Below are positions 7,701 through 13,824 of a DNA stretch of 24,268 nt, piece after piece. Position 1 is the first letter of the stretch. The number at the start of each line of letters is the position of its first letter. A program made the translations under genes and the position numbers. Under the pieces are notes generated by a model. It was not told the origin of the DNA and searched no databases. It was given only the letters and a program-made list of their open reading frames with translations. Origin of the DNA: a virus; IMG/VR virus record IMGVR_UViG_3300017776_000182, positions 1 to 24,268 of that record; one strand, written 5' to 3'.

Positions 7701-9051
7701 ATGGTAAGTCTGTATTTGATACGACTCGGTTTCCATCAAATGAAACAAAAGATGCGGTAGCTACCGACATTGAAGAAGTCTGATTGTTAGATATAGCTGA
7801 CCCTGTAAAAGTATTCAATGCACTAATGTCGGTTGAACCACCACCGCTACTACTACCCGTATTTGCGTTATCAATATAGATAACCCCACCCATATTTGCA
7901 TGAGCAGTACATTGATAATATAAAACTCTTGGTGAATCGAATTGTACATTCCAAGTTAATGTTCCATTTGAAACATTATTGTTTGTTATACCATCATTGT
8001 ACTCAGAACCTGCCGAACCATTAGGAGTTGATTGAATCCTAAATGGGTGAGCTCCCATATTATTTATAAATTTATACTTTTGACCTCTTGTTAAATAAAG
8101 AGTTGGGTCATTTTCTGCACCTATTAAACCTGGACCAGTAAATGTGTAATGACTATTCCCATCTGCACCCAATGTCCATTGTGAAGTATAGTTACTTAGT
8201 TCGGATACCGATGAGGAGTTAACACTTGTTATTGAAGATGATATTAACCCACTTGGTAATTGTACCGAAGATGATATTAACCCACTTGGTAATTGTACCG
8301 AAGATGATACCAATCCACTTGGTAATTGTACCGAAGATGATATTAACCCACTTGGTAATGATACCGAACTTGTATTGATTGTAACTGTAACTGCGTTACC
8401 ATCATTGGTTGCCGTAACTGCGTTACCTACAAAATCAAAACTACGAACTATTTTACTTAGTGCAGTTCCTTCATCTGATGCAGTTATGTTTAATCCGGCT
8501 CCACCACCACCGCCACCTGAAAGTGATGATAAATCTACTGAATTTCCACCTGAAATACTTAATGAGTTGTTTCCATCATTAAATGATAATGTTTGTTCTG
8601 AACCTGTACTATCTGTGGTTGAGAATCCTAATGCCGTTATTTGTGCAGATGATGATATTGTTCCATCAGGAAGTGTATCACCACCACTACCAAATCCTGC
8701 GGCTGCAGCACTTGCCGATGTTAAATAACCGGCACCTTCAACATTTGTTAATCTTGTTGCTAAAGATGATGAGGTAGTACCAAACGCTCCTGATATTTCT
8801 GCTTTTGTGTAATTATTTCTTGCTTCTAATGATGTGATTCTTGTAGAAATAGAACCTGATGTAATTGGATATACTTTTTGTCTAAAGTTATTTGCTGCAG
8901 TTATCGAGTTCTTTTGAAATGCAGTTATTGTTTGAGGTCTATTCTGTATAGAATTATATGTTACTTGCGCAGATGATGATATTACACCATTAGATGATGT
9001 TATATCCCCAAAGAATGAACCGCTAAATGAACCTGAATAGTCGAATGGCAT
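4792..9051 (-). CDS. Giant modular tail adhesin with cupredoxin-like and cadherin-like domains, 1419 aa
   Basis: The start has a GGAG ribosome site. The order of parts is: (1) N-terminal Ser/Gly fibre region with repeated ISSSAQ motifs (about 1-150); (2) poly-Gly linker and NAVTV strands (170-225); (3) four tandem LPSGLISSSVQ units (about 230-273); (4) a cupredoxin-like domain (about 280-395) with H335, C381, H384 and M387 in the type 1 copper-site order (HPF ... YYQCTAHANMGG); (5) several cadherin-like or beta-sandwich repeats with D-A-E-G, DNTPGSGSHPF, INENSS and TDTESD motifs (about 470-1200); (6) a C-terminal Gly/Ser-rich region of about 190 residues starting KTYVYGWDGG, perhaps the receptor-binding tip. 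Asp-rich loops suggest calcium binding. The role as a long tail-fibre or baseplate adhesin is inferred from composition and context. Confidence 0.8.
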   Translation of the reverse strand: MPFDYSGSFSGSFFGDITSSNGVISSSAQVTYNSIQNRPQTITAFQKNSITAANNFRQKVYPITSGSISTRITSLEARNNYTKAEISGAFGTTSSSLATRLTNVEGAGYLTSASAAAAGFGSGGDTLPDGTISSSAQITALGFSTTDSTGSEQTLSFNDGNNSLSISGGNSVDLSSLSGGGGGGAGLNITASDEGTALSKIVRSFDFVGNAVTATNDGNAVTVTINTSSVSLPSGLISSSVQLPSGLVSSSVQLPSGLISSSVQLPSGLISSSITSVNSSSVSELSNYTSQWTLGADGNSHYTFTGPGLIGAENDPTLYLTRGQKYKFINNMGAHPFRIQSTPNGSAGSEYNDGITNNNVSNGTLTWNVQFDSPRVLYYQCTAHANMGGVIYIDNANTGSSSGGGSTDISALNTFTGSAISNNQTSSMSVATASFVSFDGNRVVSNTDLPSGVYNNNFGTTTSLSDFVEKVFFPNTVPSISTTGFTIGEFVASGSSVGTVSATDAEGQSITFRTASSYTADKFRIASNGAITLNTKSTASLNTDNTPGSGSHPFLVEAVDTFAGVGSKTIYIRVTPNTPPKWRQTSVGGSVVTTFTQSLNENSAAASNKVRVYFTDDESDTITIGSGSVPSGFTITKASTYVQLNQTTSSLDYETTPKYELVLTASDEHYVSGDDTEAIAYLPFQIKVVDNISPTVNDQTLGSINENSSNGASVGTITATDPTSDTIVFSNFTLKEANLDGGSNITSSLGGNSLYDPHSNPFQCSSAGVVTRRNGVYLNSDVANRYFYQVTVKDAFNTTSDTGLIRINIADDAASSISDNWSNLYVIESATSGDDIKIISNGRTGTSAQWSSAASQRWEVKSTGNLITLTSATGSSTTLELANNLSGSAYASGSTIAVELTASEHGFETTKQYVNQNISVVINNAPVPSFSNTSANLNTNGARSGSTLSTISFTDTESDSLNHTSFTFTDPSGQLNAYKSGDTYLVQPKNNLSGSAYQMTASIKDSHGFRTGTTKHSVTIAQSPIGTLGGDTTSYIIESAVSGSVLRDATGFGNGNASQLTVSYSPQYNSAAVQSFTSSNAAIGINNSGNLTMKVHVSGSSTGSGDAITSTITYRDQFDNIGSGSVTVNVFANQAPTATFNEVGANMTASVAASTNLTTITISDTESDTPFSASLGGTHAGNLKLVPQNANSSSYQLQNTGIISSGVTYNYSASVFDNFDKSTSYNRSITILNPVAKTYVYGWDGGSAASEAAAIASMGDSGGDGVGIEAGSVIAKLQSGSLGTTFSPTYVGGTMQLFGSSSKTTLSDSSATGLSSFGYINFSSGGSKRLVVVFPSASNQGGKPVSMYDGVPPDSTGTANEYYVYAKDSSIPGTIGTGVYYFNTENAVEGYTRWGMIFAEGENTNNSRYYLMPDSASAP
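8234..8365 (-). repeat. Four 33-bp tandem repeats coding LPSGLISSSVQ
   Basis: Four in-frame 33-bp copies lie at 8234-8266, 8267-8299, 8300-8332 and 8333-8365. The first two are identical, the third has a few substitutions, and the fourth differs at its end. They encode LPSGL(I/V)SSSVQ repeats in the 1419-aa adhesin, just before its cupredoxin-like domain. The near-identity suggests recent expansion or slippage, giving a linker of variable length. Confidence 0.9.
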
Positions 9052-9084
9052 CTATTTTTTCTCCAATTAAAATACTTTTACCTA

Positions 9085-9092
9085 TATAAATA
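9085..9092 (-). promoter_or_regulatory. Promoter-like TATTTATA box before the 1419-aa adhesin gene
   Basis: The plus strand reads TATAAATA, so the coding strand reads TATTTATA, ending 33 nt before the ATG at 9051. It lies in the 65-nt gap after the PhoH-like gene. It is one of seven exact copies in intergenic gaps. The position fits a -10 element with a short leader. Confidence 0.5.
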
Positions 9093-9116
9093 GTTTATTA
9101 TTTTCAATAACTGAAA

Positions 9117-9779
9117 TTAATCATATGAAAATAATAATTTTAAGACTTCATCCAAAGATTCGTGTCTATGGTTGTCTTTTAAGTTTACATTAAAAACAAA
9201 TAACGATTCCTTCAGTTTATGAACTTCGTGTACCGCTGAGTCGTTTGCAAATTTTAAATCTATTTGTTGAGGGTCACCACATAACATCATTGTAGAGTGT
9301 TTACCCAAACGACCCAAGACCATAGCTAATTGTTGTTTAGTTAAGTTTTGAAACTCGTCTACTATAACTATTGAATTATCAAAAGTTCTTCCTCTAAAGT
9401 GTGATAAAGATACTAATTCAATATTCTCATCCTTTTCCATCTTTTCTAAGATTGTAGGTTTGTTGTAGACTTTTCTCATATTAGAACGAATTGGAACTAA
9501 CCAGGGTTCCATTTTTTCATCTAATGAGCCAGGTAAGAATCCGTTGTCTTCATTTGATATGGTAGGTCTTGTTATAACTATTTTATTAACTTCTCGTTTA
9601 AAAAAACTATCAAGTGCAATCTGAACTGCTAATAGTGTTTTACCACTACCTGCTTTTCCTAATATAAAATTAAATGGATGATTTCTTATTTGTGCTTTTG
9701 CTTGTTTTTGCTCTTCTGATAAACTTATTGAAAATCTAACATTTCCTTTTGGAGCTTTCTTCGCGATATTCTCTGCCAT
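9117..9779 (-). CDS. phoH: PhoH-like P-loop ATPase
   Basis: I use ATG 9777-9779, with AGAGGA 6 nt upstream, rather than the TTG two codons earlier, which would sit on the ribosome site. The 220-aa product has Walker A GKAGSGKT (residues 41-48), the PhoH-typical ITRPTISNEDNGFLPGSLDEKM (69-90), Walker B SIVIVDEFQN with D141/E142, and a sensor-like LCGDPQQID. PhoH proteins are ATPases with RNA-helicase or nuclease-linked roles, and they are frequent auxiliary genes in marine phages, originally named for phosphate-starvation induction in E. coli. The gene sits between the capsid terminator and the fibre genes with its own promoter-like box, so it is probably a separate transcript. Its role in the phage is not established. 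Confidence 0.93.
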   Translation of the reverse strand: MAENIAKKAPKGNVRFSISLSEEQKQAKAQIRNHPFNFILGKAGSGKTLLAVQIALDSFFKREVNKIVITRPTISNEDNGFLPGSLDEKMEPWLVPIRSNMRKVYNKPTILEKMEKDENIELVSLSHFRGRTFDNSIVIVDEFQNLTKQQLAMVLGRLGKHSTMMLCGDPQQIDLKFANDSAVHEVHKLKESLFVFNVNLKDNHRHESLDEVLKLLFSYD

Positions 9780-9801
9780 AGACAATCCTCTTTTGGTTTA
9801 T

Positions 9802-9809
9802 TATAAATA
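9802..9809 (-). promoter_or_regulatory. Promoter-like TATTTATA box before phoH
   Basis: An exact TATAAATA on the plus strand (coding strand TATTTATA) lies 22 nt before the phoH ATG and directly downstream of the major-capsid terminator. That is where a new promoter would be expected. Confidence 0.55.
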
Positions 9810-9820
9810 TCCGTAGGCAT

Positions 9821-9850
9821 AAAAAAAAGGGTGACCGAAGCCACCCTTTT
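9821..9850 (-). terminator. Rho-independent terminator of the major capsid gene
   Basis: In the minus-strand RNA, GGGTGGC-UUCG-GUCACCC (9846-9829) forms a 7-bp stem closed by a C(UUCG)G tetraloop, followed by eight U (9828-9821). One pair is a G-U wobble that would be a mismatch on the other strand, supporting minus-strand function. It follows the capsid stop by 30 nt. Confidence 0.93.
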
Positions 9851-9876
9851 AATAACATTAAGTTATAATCTTATGA

Positions 9877-11538
9877 TTATCCGCTTATTGCCTCTAAACC
9901 ATGACAAATTACTTTACCATAGAACTCACCTCTTACCATTTGTTTAGCGTAACGAGTCATTACACCTTTTCTTGGTTGGAAGTTAGTTGGGTCATACACA
10001 AGAGGAGTCATAATTAATGGAATGTATGGAGCGTAAACTGCACCAGTTTCCAAGAATTGAGAACCTTTGAATCCTAATAGAATTACATTCTCTTTCATGT
10101 ATGGGTTTTTGTACACTTGGTATCTGTTAGCGAAAGAACCTACTTGGCTTACACCAAACGCAAATTGCATTTCGTTACCTGTACCATTTGACTGATAACC
10201 TGGAATAGACTCGATGATAGTAGCAACATCAGGAGATACTACCATAAAGTTTGCTCCACCTCTCATTGTCTTAGCGTGGATTTGGTTAGAAACTCTCTGT
10301 AACTGAGTACCTAAAGTCTGGAACCATTGTTGTTGAGTATATCTCTCAACTGCTGCGTTAAGACCACTTGAAGTGAATTTACTACCATCCCAAGAATATC
10401 CGATTCTAGCAGACCACTTAGCTTCAGTTAAAGCGTTTTCCATTAACATATCTAAGATTTCTAAGTCAATCTCTTGTGAGATGTACTCAGATAACATAGA
10501 AGTTAATTCAGCTTCAGCGTCAATTGAGTGATAAGCGTTTAAATCTTGTGCGAACTCAGGAGTCCATTGTGCTTTCAACTTTCTTGTCTTAGCTACGATT
10601 GGAACACTTCTAAGTTCAACATTCAATTCTGGAATACCTAAGTCTGAACCACCTGAAGTTGTGTCTTCAAAGTCACCTCTTGTAATGTCAGTTGGTTGCT
10701 TTTGGTATTTTACTTTAACACCAGCGATTGCGTTAGTAGCACCTACTAATTTAACCATGAATGATACTGAGTTAGACCCAGAAACATTTGCTTTAGTGTA
10801 TGCAGGATAGTAAGCTGCGATGTTAGAACCACTAATTTCGAATGCTCTTACGCCTTCTAAATCAGCACCACTTAACGATGCGTTAGCTACTGTTACTCTT
10901 CTTAACAATGCTCTATCAGCTGCTGATAAAGATTGTGAGAAGCTTGAATCATAATCGATTGCTGGGTCTAAAGCGACACCATTTGCGAATGATTCAGATG
11001 TAAATGTACTAGCTGCCGCTACTGCTCCAGCTGCTGCTTGAGTTAAAGGTCCAGATTCAGTCTCGTTGATTGAATATGCAAATCTTCCTGCTCCGTAAAG
11101 ACCTTCACTTGCTTCACTTGCAGTTTCAGTTACACCGAATACTGAGTCAGTTTGTGAATCTTTACCTGCACCAGTTTCAAATCCTGGTTGTGCAGTACCA
11201 TATTTAAAGTCTAAGTAAAATACCAGACCTGATGGTAAGTTCATTGGTTGTACGCTAACGAATTCTTTTGCAGCGATTTCGCTGAAAATTCTTCTAACCA
11301 ATGGAAGTGCTACACCTGCCCACTCTTCAGAGTTTGCGGATGTACCTGTTGAAGAAGCTTCTTTTACTAATTCTCTTGCTTGGTTTTCAAGTAGAGTAGC
11401 AATAGTACTTCTTTCAAAATCAGACTCGATACCTTCTAAAAGGCCAGTCTTGTCCCACTTAGATACTAATCCTTTTGCCTCATCAGACATTTTCTTAGTA
11501 TACCCAGCGGATTCGTTTAATAATGAATTTGTATCCAT
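9877..11538 (-). CDS. gp23: Major capsid protein, T4 gp23-like
   Basis: The start has GGAG 7 nt upstream. The 553-aa product (T4 gp23 is about 520 aa) has the gp23 hallmarks. Near the N-terminus these are LLENQARELV, AGVALPLVRRIFSEI and VSVQPMNLPSGLVFYLDFKYG. Near the C-terminus it reads NFQPRKGVMTRYAKQMVRGEFYGKVICHGLEAI. The N-terminal propeptide contains a good prohead-protease site: LVKE60|ASSTG, matching in place the T4 cut after Glu65. The first residues, MDTNSLLNES, also carry an L-x-E motif like those of the nearby small head proteins. The protein forms the hexameric capsid shell around the gp22-type scaffold encoded directly upstream. Transcription ends at the strong terminator downstream. 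Confidence 0.95.
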   Translation of the reverse strand: MDTNSLLNESAGYTKKMSDEAKGLVSKWDKTGLLEGIESDFERSTIATLLENQARELVKEASSTGTSANSEEWAGVALPLVRRIFSEIAAKEFVSVQPMNLPSGLVFYLDFKYGTAQPGFETGAGKDSQTDSVFGVTETASEASEGLYGAGRFAYSINETESGPLTQAAAGAVAAASTFTSESFANGVALDPAIDYDSSFSQSLSAADRALLRRVTVANASLSGADLEGVRAFEISGSNIAAYYPAYTKANVSGSNSVSFMVKLVGATNAIAGVKVKYQKQPTDITRGDFEDTTSGGSDLGIPELNVELRSVPIVAKTRKLKAQWTPEFAQDLNAYHSIDAEAELTSMLSEYISQEIDLEILDMLMENALTEAKWSARIGYSWDGSKFTSSGLNAAVERYTQQQWFQTLGTQLQRVSNQIHAKTMRGGANFMVVSPDVATIIESIPGYQSNGTGNEMQFAFGVSQVGSFANRYQVYKNPYMKENVILLGFKGSQFLETGAVYAPYIPLIMTPLVYDPTNFQPRKGVMTRYAKQMVRGEFYGKVICHGLEAISG

Positions 11539-11559
11539 TTTGATTTCTCCGTTTTTAAA

Positions 11560-12705
11560 TTATTTTATTAGTCCTGCTAACTTCTTAAATCTGTTAGCAA
11601 CTTCGTTACCTTCAGAGATTATTGATTTGCTAGGTGCAGTACTTGCAGTTGGTTTAGAAGCGATTCCTTCTTTAACAACAGTTTTCTTTTTTCTTGCAAC
11701 ATTTAAGTTTTCACCTAATGTAGCAAAAACAAGCTTAACTTCTCTTAAGTTTGCAGCTCTATCAAAGTTCTCGATAACTTTAACTTTTTGTGACTCATTC
11801 AAATCAAAAGTTCTGAATAATTTGTTGGTGTAAAGTAGTTTAGCGTTTAAAAGATTAACTTCGTTGATAGTTCCTTTTAAAGATTCGATAGTAGCGTATG
11901 CTTCTTCCAACTCTTTATTTTCTTCTTCAACTTCTTCAGTCTCTTCAACTTCTTCTTCTTCGTTTACAACAGATTCTTCAACTTCTTCTTCTTCGTTTTC
12001 ATCTACTTCTTCGTCTGACATTTCTTTTAATGTTTCAATGATTTCGTCAATATTTAACTCGTCATCGTTTTCGATGTCAGAAGAATCGTTAGCATCATCA
12101 GATGGTTCAGCGTTTTCGCCGTCACCTAAATCAGATGAGTCAAGTTCTTCTTTTACTTCTTCTTCCTCTTCAACTTCTTCTTCGTTGATAGAAGCTTCTA
12201 ATTCTTTAATTACAGATTCTAAATCAAGTTCGTCTTCGTCCATTTCATCTTCGTCCATGTCATTCATTTCGTCTGCAGGCGCTTCTTCTTCTGCTTCTTC
12301 AGCAGCTTCTTCTTCGTCATGCATTTCGTCTTCATGTCCATCAACAACATCAGATGCGATGTCTTCGACTTCTTCTTTATCTTCTGTATCTAATTCCTCG
12401 TCAGCTACTTCCTCTTCAGATACTTCATCATCAGACTCGTCCATATCTTCGTTTTCGTCAGCTACTTCTTCACCTTCATAGGTTTCGTCAGCAACTTCCT
12501 CATCAGATGCCATTGCCATTTCGTCAGCAACTTCATCTTCTTCGATATCGTCTTCGTCTAATTCTTCAGCAATCTTATGAGATAACATTGATTGAAGTTT
12601 TGGAGTGAAGGCTTCTTCTAAGGCCATCTTTGCGTTTGCTAATGCAGTTTCTTTTACTGCCTTTGCGTCAGCGATAGCTTCTTTTAATAAATCAGATTTA
12701 GCCAT
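11560..12705 (-). CDS. gp22: Prohead scaffold/core protein, T4 gp22-like
   Basis: The start has a near-perfect AAGGAGA site. This 381-aa protein has a short basic/helical N-terminus (MAKSDLLKEAIADAKAVKE, then FTPKLQSML), a very long acidic middle (about residues 45-280, dominated by Glu and Asp with repeated EEVADE), and a conserved helical C-terminal part (INEVNLLNAKLLYTNKLFRTFDLNESQKVKVIENFDRA, then REVKLVFATL). Acidic composition, helical ends and position directly before the gp23 gene identify the internal scaffold, which the prohead protease degrades during maturation. Several I/L-x-E motifs (SINE, LNE, TINE) are candidate cleavage sites. The gene is preceded by an unusually structured leader. 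The 20-nt spacing to gp23 implies co-transcription. Confidence 0.92.
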   Translation of the reverse strand: MAKSDLLKEAIADAKAVKETALANAKMALEEAFTPKLQSMLSHKIAEELDEDDIEEDEVADEMAMASDEEVADETYEGEEVADENEDMDESDDEVSEEEVADEELDTEDKEEVEDIASDVVDGHEDEMHDEEEAAEEAEEEAPADEMNDMDEDEMDEDELDLESVIKELEASINEEEVEEEEEVKEELDSSDLGDGENAEPSDDANDSSDIENDDELNIDEIIETLKEMSDEEVDENEEEEVEESVVNEEEEVEETEEVEEENKELEEAYATIESLKGTINEVNLLNAKLLYTNKLFRTFDLNESQKVKVIENFDRAANLREVKLVFATLGENLNVARKKKTVVKEGIASKPTASTAPSKSIISEGNEVANRFKKLAGLIK

Positions 12706-12737
12706 TTCTGTCTCTCCTTAATTAAATTTTGGATAAT

Positions 12738-12771
12738 AAGATTATTTGGAATCTTAATAGTGATTACTATT
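12738..12771 (-). promoter_or_regulatory. Two contiguous perfect hairpins in the scaffold-gene leader
   Basis: AAGATT-6 nt-AATCTT (12738-12755) and AATAGT-4 nt-ACTATT (12756-12771) are perfect 6-bp inverted repeats that abut exactly. They lie between the GC-rich hairpin at 12785-12804 and the ribosome site of gp22. Together the three hairpins occupy most of the leader. They may protect the mRNA 5' end, regulate translation or bind a protein. Confidence 0.5.
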
Positions 12772-12804
12772 ATAAAAATAAGTGACCACTCATTGGGGAG
12801 TGGT
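12771..12804 (-). terminator. Terminator-like hairpin after the bS21 gene
   Basis: On the minus strand, ACCACTC-loop-GAGTGGT gives a 7-bp stem (12804-12785) with a 6-nt loop, followed after a few bases by a U-rich run (CACTTATTTTTATAAT). It lies 62 nt after the bS21 stop and before gp22. A promoter-like box at 12818-12825 lies just upstream, so the hairpin may instead be the 5' end of the gp22 transcript. Confidence 0.6.
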
Positions 12805-12817
12805 ATTGTGTTCGGTT

Positions 12818-12825
12818 TATAAATA
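12818..12825 (-). promoter_or_regulatory. Promoter-like TATTTATA box upstream of gp22
   Basis: An exact TATAAATA on the plus strand (coding strand TATTTATA) lies in the gap between bS21 and gp22, 13 nt upstream of the GC-rich hairpin. A transcript from here would begin at or just before that hairpin and read through to the scaffold and capsid genes. Confidence 0.5.
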
Positions 12826-12865
12826 TAGGTCTAAAACCAAAAACAGTAAGTGTTTACTATTTTAT

Positions 12866-13078
12866 TTAATCGTTTGACCTAATTCTTCTTATATATTCTG
12901 CTCTGATAGCGTCCATCTTTTGTTTTCTTTTAACTGCGGATGGTTTTATAAACTCTTTTCTGTCCTTAAGTTCTTGTAAGACATTTGATTCTTTAACTTG
13001 TCGTTTAAAAAACTTAAGTGCGGCTTCAATATTTCCGTTGATTACTTTTGCGGCTTTGAATTTACCAGGGATAATCAT
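12866..13078 (-). CDS. rpsU: Ribosomal protein bS21 homologue
   Basis: I choose ATG 13076-13078, which has AGAAGG 6 nt upstream. It gives 70 aa, the usual bS21 length. The longer reading would start inside the U-run of a terminator. The core NIEAALKFFKRQVKESNVLQELKDRKEFIKPSAVKRKQK matches bS21 (AL-x-x-FKR, LxELK-x-R, KPS, basic C-terminus). bS21 binds the 30S platform near the 16S 3' end and helps initiation. Homologues are known from aquatic phages. The ending FIKPSAVKRKQ ... EYI resembles Bacteroidota bS21 as I remember it more than proteobacterial forms, which is a weak host hint. It sits between two terminator-like hairpins, so it appears to be separately controlled within the capsid gene cluster. 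Confidence 0.9.
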   Translation of the reverse strand: MIIPGKFKAAKVINGNIEAALKFFKRQVKESNVLQELKDRKEFIKPSAVKRKQKMDAIRAEYIRRIRSND

Positions 13079-13111
13079 TTGTTCCCTTCTTACTTTTTTG
13101 TATCTTTTTTG

Positions 13112-13150
13112 CATATATAAAAAATTAAACACCGGCCATTAGTGACCGAT
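13112..13150 (-). terminator. Terminator after the prohead gene run, before bS21
   Basis: The minus-strand RNA forms an 8-bp stem, AUCGGUCA-CUAA-UGGCCGGU (13150-13131), with two wobble pairs that would be mismatches on the plus strand. A U-rich run (UUUAAUUUUUUA) follows. It lies 36 nt after the stop of the 209-aa gene and upstream of the chosen bS21 start. Confidence 0.8.
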
Positions 13151-13153
13151 GTT

Positions 13154-13161
13154 AATAAATA
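13154..13161 (-). promoter_or_regulatory. Variant TATTTATT box upstream of bS21
   Basis: The plus strand reads AATAAATA, one base off the TATAAATA found in other gaps. It lies 3 nt upstream of the terminator hairpin and 75 nt before the bS21 start. If active, bS21 would be transcribed through that hairpin, allowing attenuation. Confidence 0.35.
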
Positions 13162-13186
13162 TAGAAATTATTTTAGTAAATATAAA

Positions 13187-13816
13187 TTATTTGAAATCTT
13201 TATCAGATGCTAACTTAGCACTATCTTTTTTGTAGAAGTCAATTAATGTTTTTAATCGTCTAGCATCAATAGTTACTGATTCATTATTTTCTTTATCTTT
13301 TATAAGAAGCGTTGGTCGGTATTCAAATTGACTAACTGCAGATTTTATTTTAGCACTTCTAAAATATTTAATTACTTCTACAATTCTTTCCTTTGTGAAT
13401 GGAACACCTTCAAGATAAAATAAACCAACTTGAGGACTGTAATGTGATGAGTAATCTTCGTTTACTGATTTTTTAGATTCTAATAGGTTCTTTTTGAATT
13501 TCTTTGATAATGTAACTACTGCCTTTATAACATCCTTAATATTTTTTGCATCTACTTGAGCGTATTGCTTTGAACCATCTTCAATACTAACATTGTATGG
13601 TTTGTCTTCATCTTCGTAATATCCAACGAATAATTGTGTTTCGCCACCATTACCTGCGTAGAATGTACTTGTGCCTGTATGGTATTCAACATCGTCCATG
13701 TTAACTTCAACATCACGACCAATAGCTTTACTCATTGCCTTTGCGATGATTTTTTTCTCACCATCTTTTAATGCTGGGTCAGCCTTTTCGCTTAATAAGT
13801 TTTTTAGTTTTATCAT
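13187..13816 (-). CDS. Putative internal head protein with KLK-LLSE leader, 209 aa
   Basis: The start has AAGGAA 6 nt upstream. The protein begins MIKLKNLLSEKADPA, sharing its leader with the 100-aa and 272-aa proteins upstream. L-S-E10 fits the (L/I)-x-E cut site of T4-type prohead proteases. Residues 15-100 form a mixed alpha/beta domain (MSKAIGRDVEVN, TQLFVGYYEDEDKPYNVSIED). A second potential cut, S-V-N-E120|D, precedes a C-terminal domain (GLFYLEGVPFTKERIVEVIKYFRSAKIKSAVSQFEYRPTLLIKD). It may yield two mature pieces packaged in the head. It is the last gene before a terminator. I do not recognise a named family. The packaging role is inferred from leader and position. Confidence 0.75.
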   Translation of the reverse strand: MIKLKNLLSEKADPALKDGEKKIIAKAMSKAIGRDVEVNMDDVEYHTGTSTFYAGNGGETQLFVGYYEDEDKPYNVSIEDGSKQYAQVDAKNIKDVIKAVVTLSKKFKKNLLESKKSVNEDYSSHYSPQVGLFYLEGVPFTKERIVEVIKYFRSAKIKSAVSQFEYRPTLLIKDKENNESVTIDARRLKTLIDFYKKDSAKLASDKDFK

Positions 13817-13824
13817 AATGTTCC

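Noticed and set aside
8061-8068. TATTTATA on the plus strand, which is the T4-orientation late box for minus-strand genes
   Set aside because: A single copy inside the 1419-aa coding sequence, far from a start. Treated as chance.
11864-12481. Long plus-strand Ser-rich ORF (205 aa) opposite the scaffold gene
   Set aside because: It is the antisense shadow of the Glu/Asp-rich gp22 region (GAA/GAT/GAG codons read as TTC/ATC/CTC or TCx in other frames). It lacks its own context and ribosome site.
13079-13132. N-terminally longer bS21 (88 aa from a GTG)
   Set aside because: It would begin within the terminator U-run and lacks a ribosome site. The ATG at 13078 has AGAAGG and gives the normal bS21 length.
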